This document shows, in pieces, positions 7,043 through 7,621 of a DNA stretch of 7,621 bases; the stretch's first letter is position 1; each line of letters starts with the position of its first letter. The DNA comes from an uncultured Clostridia bacterium. GTDB lineage: Bacteria; Bacillota; Clostridia; Oscillospirales; Acutalibacteraceae. The stretch covers positions 1-7,621 of the forward strand of contig CANQGN010000067.1 of NCBI GenBank assembly GCA_947623215.1, written 5' to 3'. The translations under genes and the position numbers were made by a program. The notes under the pieces were generated by a model. It was not told where the DNA came from and did not search any database. It saw only the letters and a program-made list of their open reading frames with translations.

Positions 7043-7621
7043 GGGATTCATGCCCCTTTTCAGAGAGTTTTTGCTCAAAGCGGTCTTTGTAAACCTGCGT
7101 GGGGGTGGCGGTGGGGTAGCAGCCGTCAAAACAGGCGGTGCAGTAGCCGCCGCAGCCCTGCTCCCCCGCTATACGCCGCACGTCTTCTACGCTCAAGTAG
7201 CCCAGAGAGTCCACCCCAATAATTTTGGCGGTCTCTTCTACCGAATGGCGGCAGGCAATTAAGTGCTCGCGGGAGTCAATGTCCGTACCGTAATAGCAGG
7301 GGTTCAAAAAGGGCGGGGCCGAGACCCGCATGTGCACCTCTACCGCACCGGCCTCCCGCAGCAGCCGCACTATGCGCCCGCTGGTAGTGCCCCGCACAAT
7401 GGAATCGTCGATTAGCACCACCCGCTTGCCGCTTACGGCGGCAGAAATGGGGTTGAGCTTAATTTTTACCCGGTCCTCGCGGGTGCTTTGCCCGGGCGAG
7501 ATAAAGGTGCGGCCAATGTATTTGTTTTTAATAAACCCAATGCCGTAGGGAATGCCGGAGGCGCGGGAGTAGCCCACTGCGGCGTCCAGTCCTGAGTCGG
7601 GCACGCCCACTACAATGTCTG
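7026..7621 (-). CDS. purF: Amidophosphoribosyltransferase, 3' part; gene enters from the right end
   Basis: First committed step of the pathway: glutamine and PRPP give phosphoribosylamine. Only the last 197 residues are in the window; the full protein is usually about 470-490, so the N-terminal glutaminase domain with its catalytic cysteine lies outside. The visible part is the phosphoribosyltransferase domain, starting inside DIVVGVPDSG. Seen: KNKYIGRTFI, the PRPP-binding motif VVLIDDSIVRGTT, and two regions that carry iron-sulfur ligands in B. subtilis PurF: the cysteine in NPCYYG and the CTAC pair near the C-terminus. This is therefore the Bacillus/clostridial iron-sulfur type and not the E. 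coli type. The frame is open at the right edge, so a start at 7610 would be false. The end overlaps purM by 17 bases. PurF makes the unstable amine that PurD, the last gene here, uses. Confidence 0.97.
   Translation of the reverse strand, partial: DIVVGVPDSGLDAAVGYSRASGIPYGIGFIKNKYIGRTFISPGQSTREDRVKIKLNPISAAVSGKRVVLIDDSIVRGTTSGRIVRLLREAGAVEVHMRVSAPPFLNPCYYGTDIDSREHLIACRHSVEETAKIIGVDSLGYLSVEDVRRIAGEQGCGGYCTACFDGCYPTATPTQVYKDRFEQKLSEKGHESHEKSL
7053..7060 (-). promoter_or_regulatory. Ribosome binding site of purM, inside the end of purF
   Basis: Minus-strand AAAAGGGG. Its distance of 10 bases to 7042 and of 1 base to 7051 decides between the two candidate starts of purM in favour of 7042. Confidence 0.75.

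Larger units (their letters stand above)
1..7621 (-). other. Part of a purine biosynthesis operon
   Basis: Eight genes in the same direction with overlaps of 17, 7, 4 and 4 bases, then gaps of 23, 29 and 32 bases. None of the gaps holds a hairpin followed by a U-run or a recognisable promoter, so a single transcript is the simplest reading. Both ends of the operon lie outside the window, so no purine riboswitch, PurR box or promoter of the operon can be assessed. Confidence 0.92.

Noticed and set aside
1..7621. PurR box, purine or PRPP riboswitch, or operon promoter
   Set aside because: The operon start lies beyond the right end, and the internal gaps of 23-32 bases are too short for a riboswitch and show only ribosome binding sites.

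Overview
The window is one continuous stretch of a de novo purine biosynthesis operon, with every gene on the minus strand. Transcription runs from the right end to the left end: purF (3' part only), purM, purN, a PurO-type IMP cyclohydrolase, purB, a free-standing AICAR formyltransferase (the C-terminal half of an ordinary PurH), glyA, and purD (5' part only). Gene density is essentially complete. The only untranslated stretches are three gaps of 23, 29 and 32 bases, and each holds little beyond a ribosome binding site. There is no gene-free stretch near 300 bases, and I see no tRNA, rRNA, mobile element, CRISPR array or long repeat.

The organism looks like a GC-rich member of the Firmicutes, most likely an Oscillospiraceae/Ruminococcaceae-type Clostridia. 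The reasons are the Bacillus-type PurF with iron-sulfur ligand cysteines, the clostridial form of PurN, the purple-of-clostridia pairing of a PurO-family cyclohydrolase with a lone AICAR formyltransferase, and strong Shine-Dalgarno sites before the genes. This assignment is from remembered family sequences, not from a search.

Layout. From 7621 to 3200, five genes (purF, purM, purN, purO, purB) are chained by overlaps of 17, 7, 4 and 4 bases. From 3199 to 1, three genes (AICAR formyltransferase, glyA, purD) are separated by short gaps, each with a clear ribosome binding site.

How they work together. PurF makes phosphoribosylamine, PurD adds glycine, PurN formylates GAR, PurM closes the first ring, PurB removes fumarate from SAICAR (and acts again on adenylosuccinate), the AICAR formyltransferase adds the last carbon and the PurO-type enzyme closes the second ring to IMP. 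GlyA supplies both the glycine used by PurD and the one-carbon units that, after oxidation to 10-formyl-THF, feed PurN and the AICAR formyltransferase. Steps 4, 6 and 7 (PurL/Q/S, PurE/K, PurC) are not in the window and are expected upstream of purF or elsewhere. The operon promoter and any leader regulation also lie beyond the right end.

The most notable feature is the split of the usual bifunctional PurH into two separate, non-adjacent genes, with the cyclohydrolase replaced by the unrelated family first known from archaea. I see no wholly undescribed system here.
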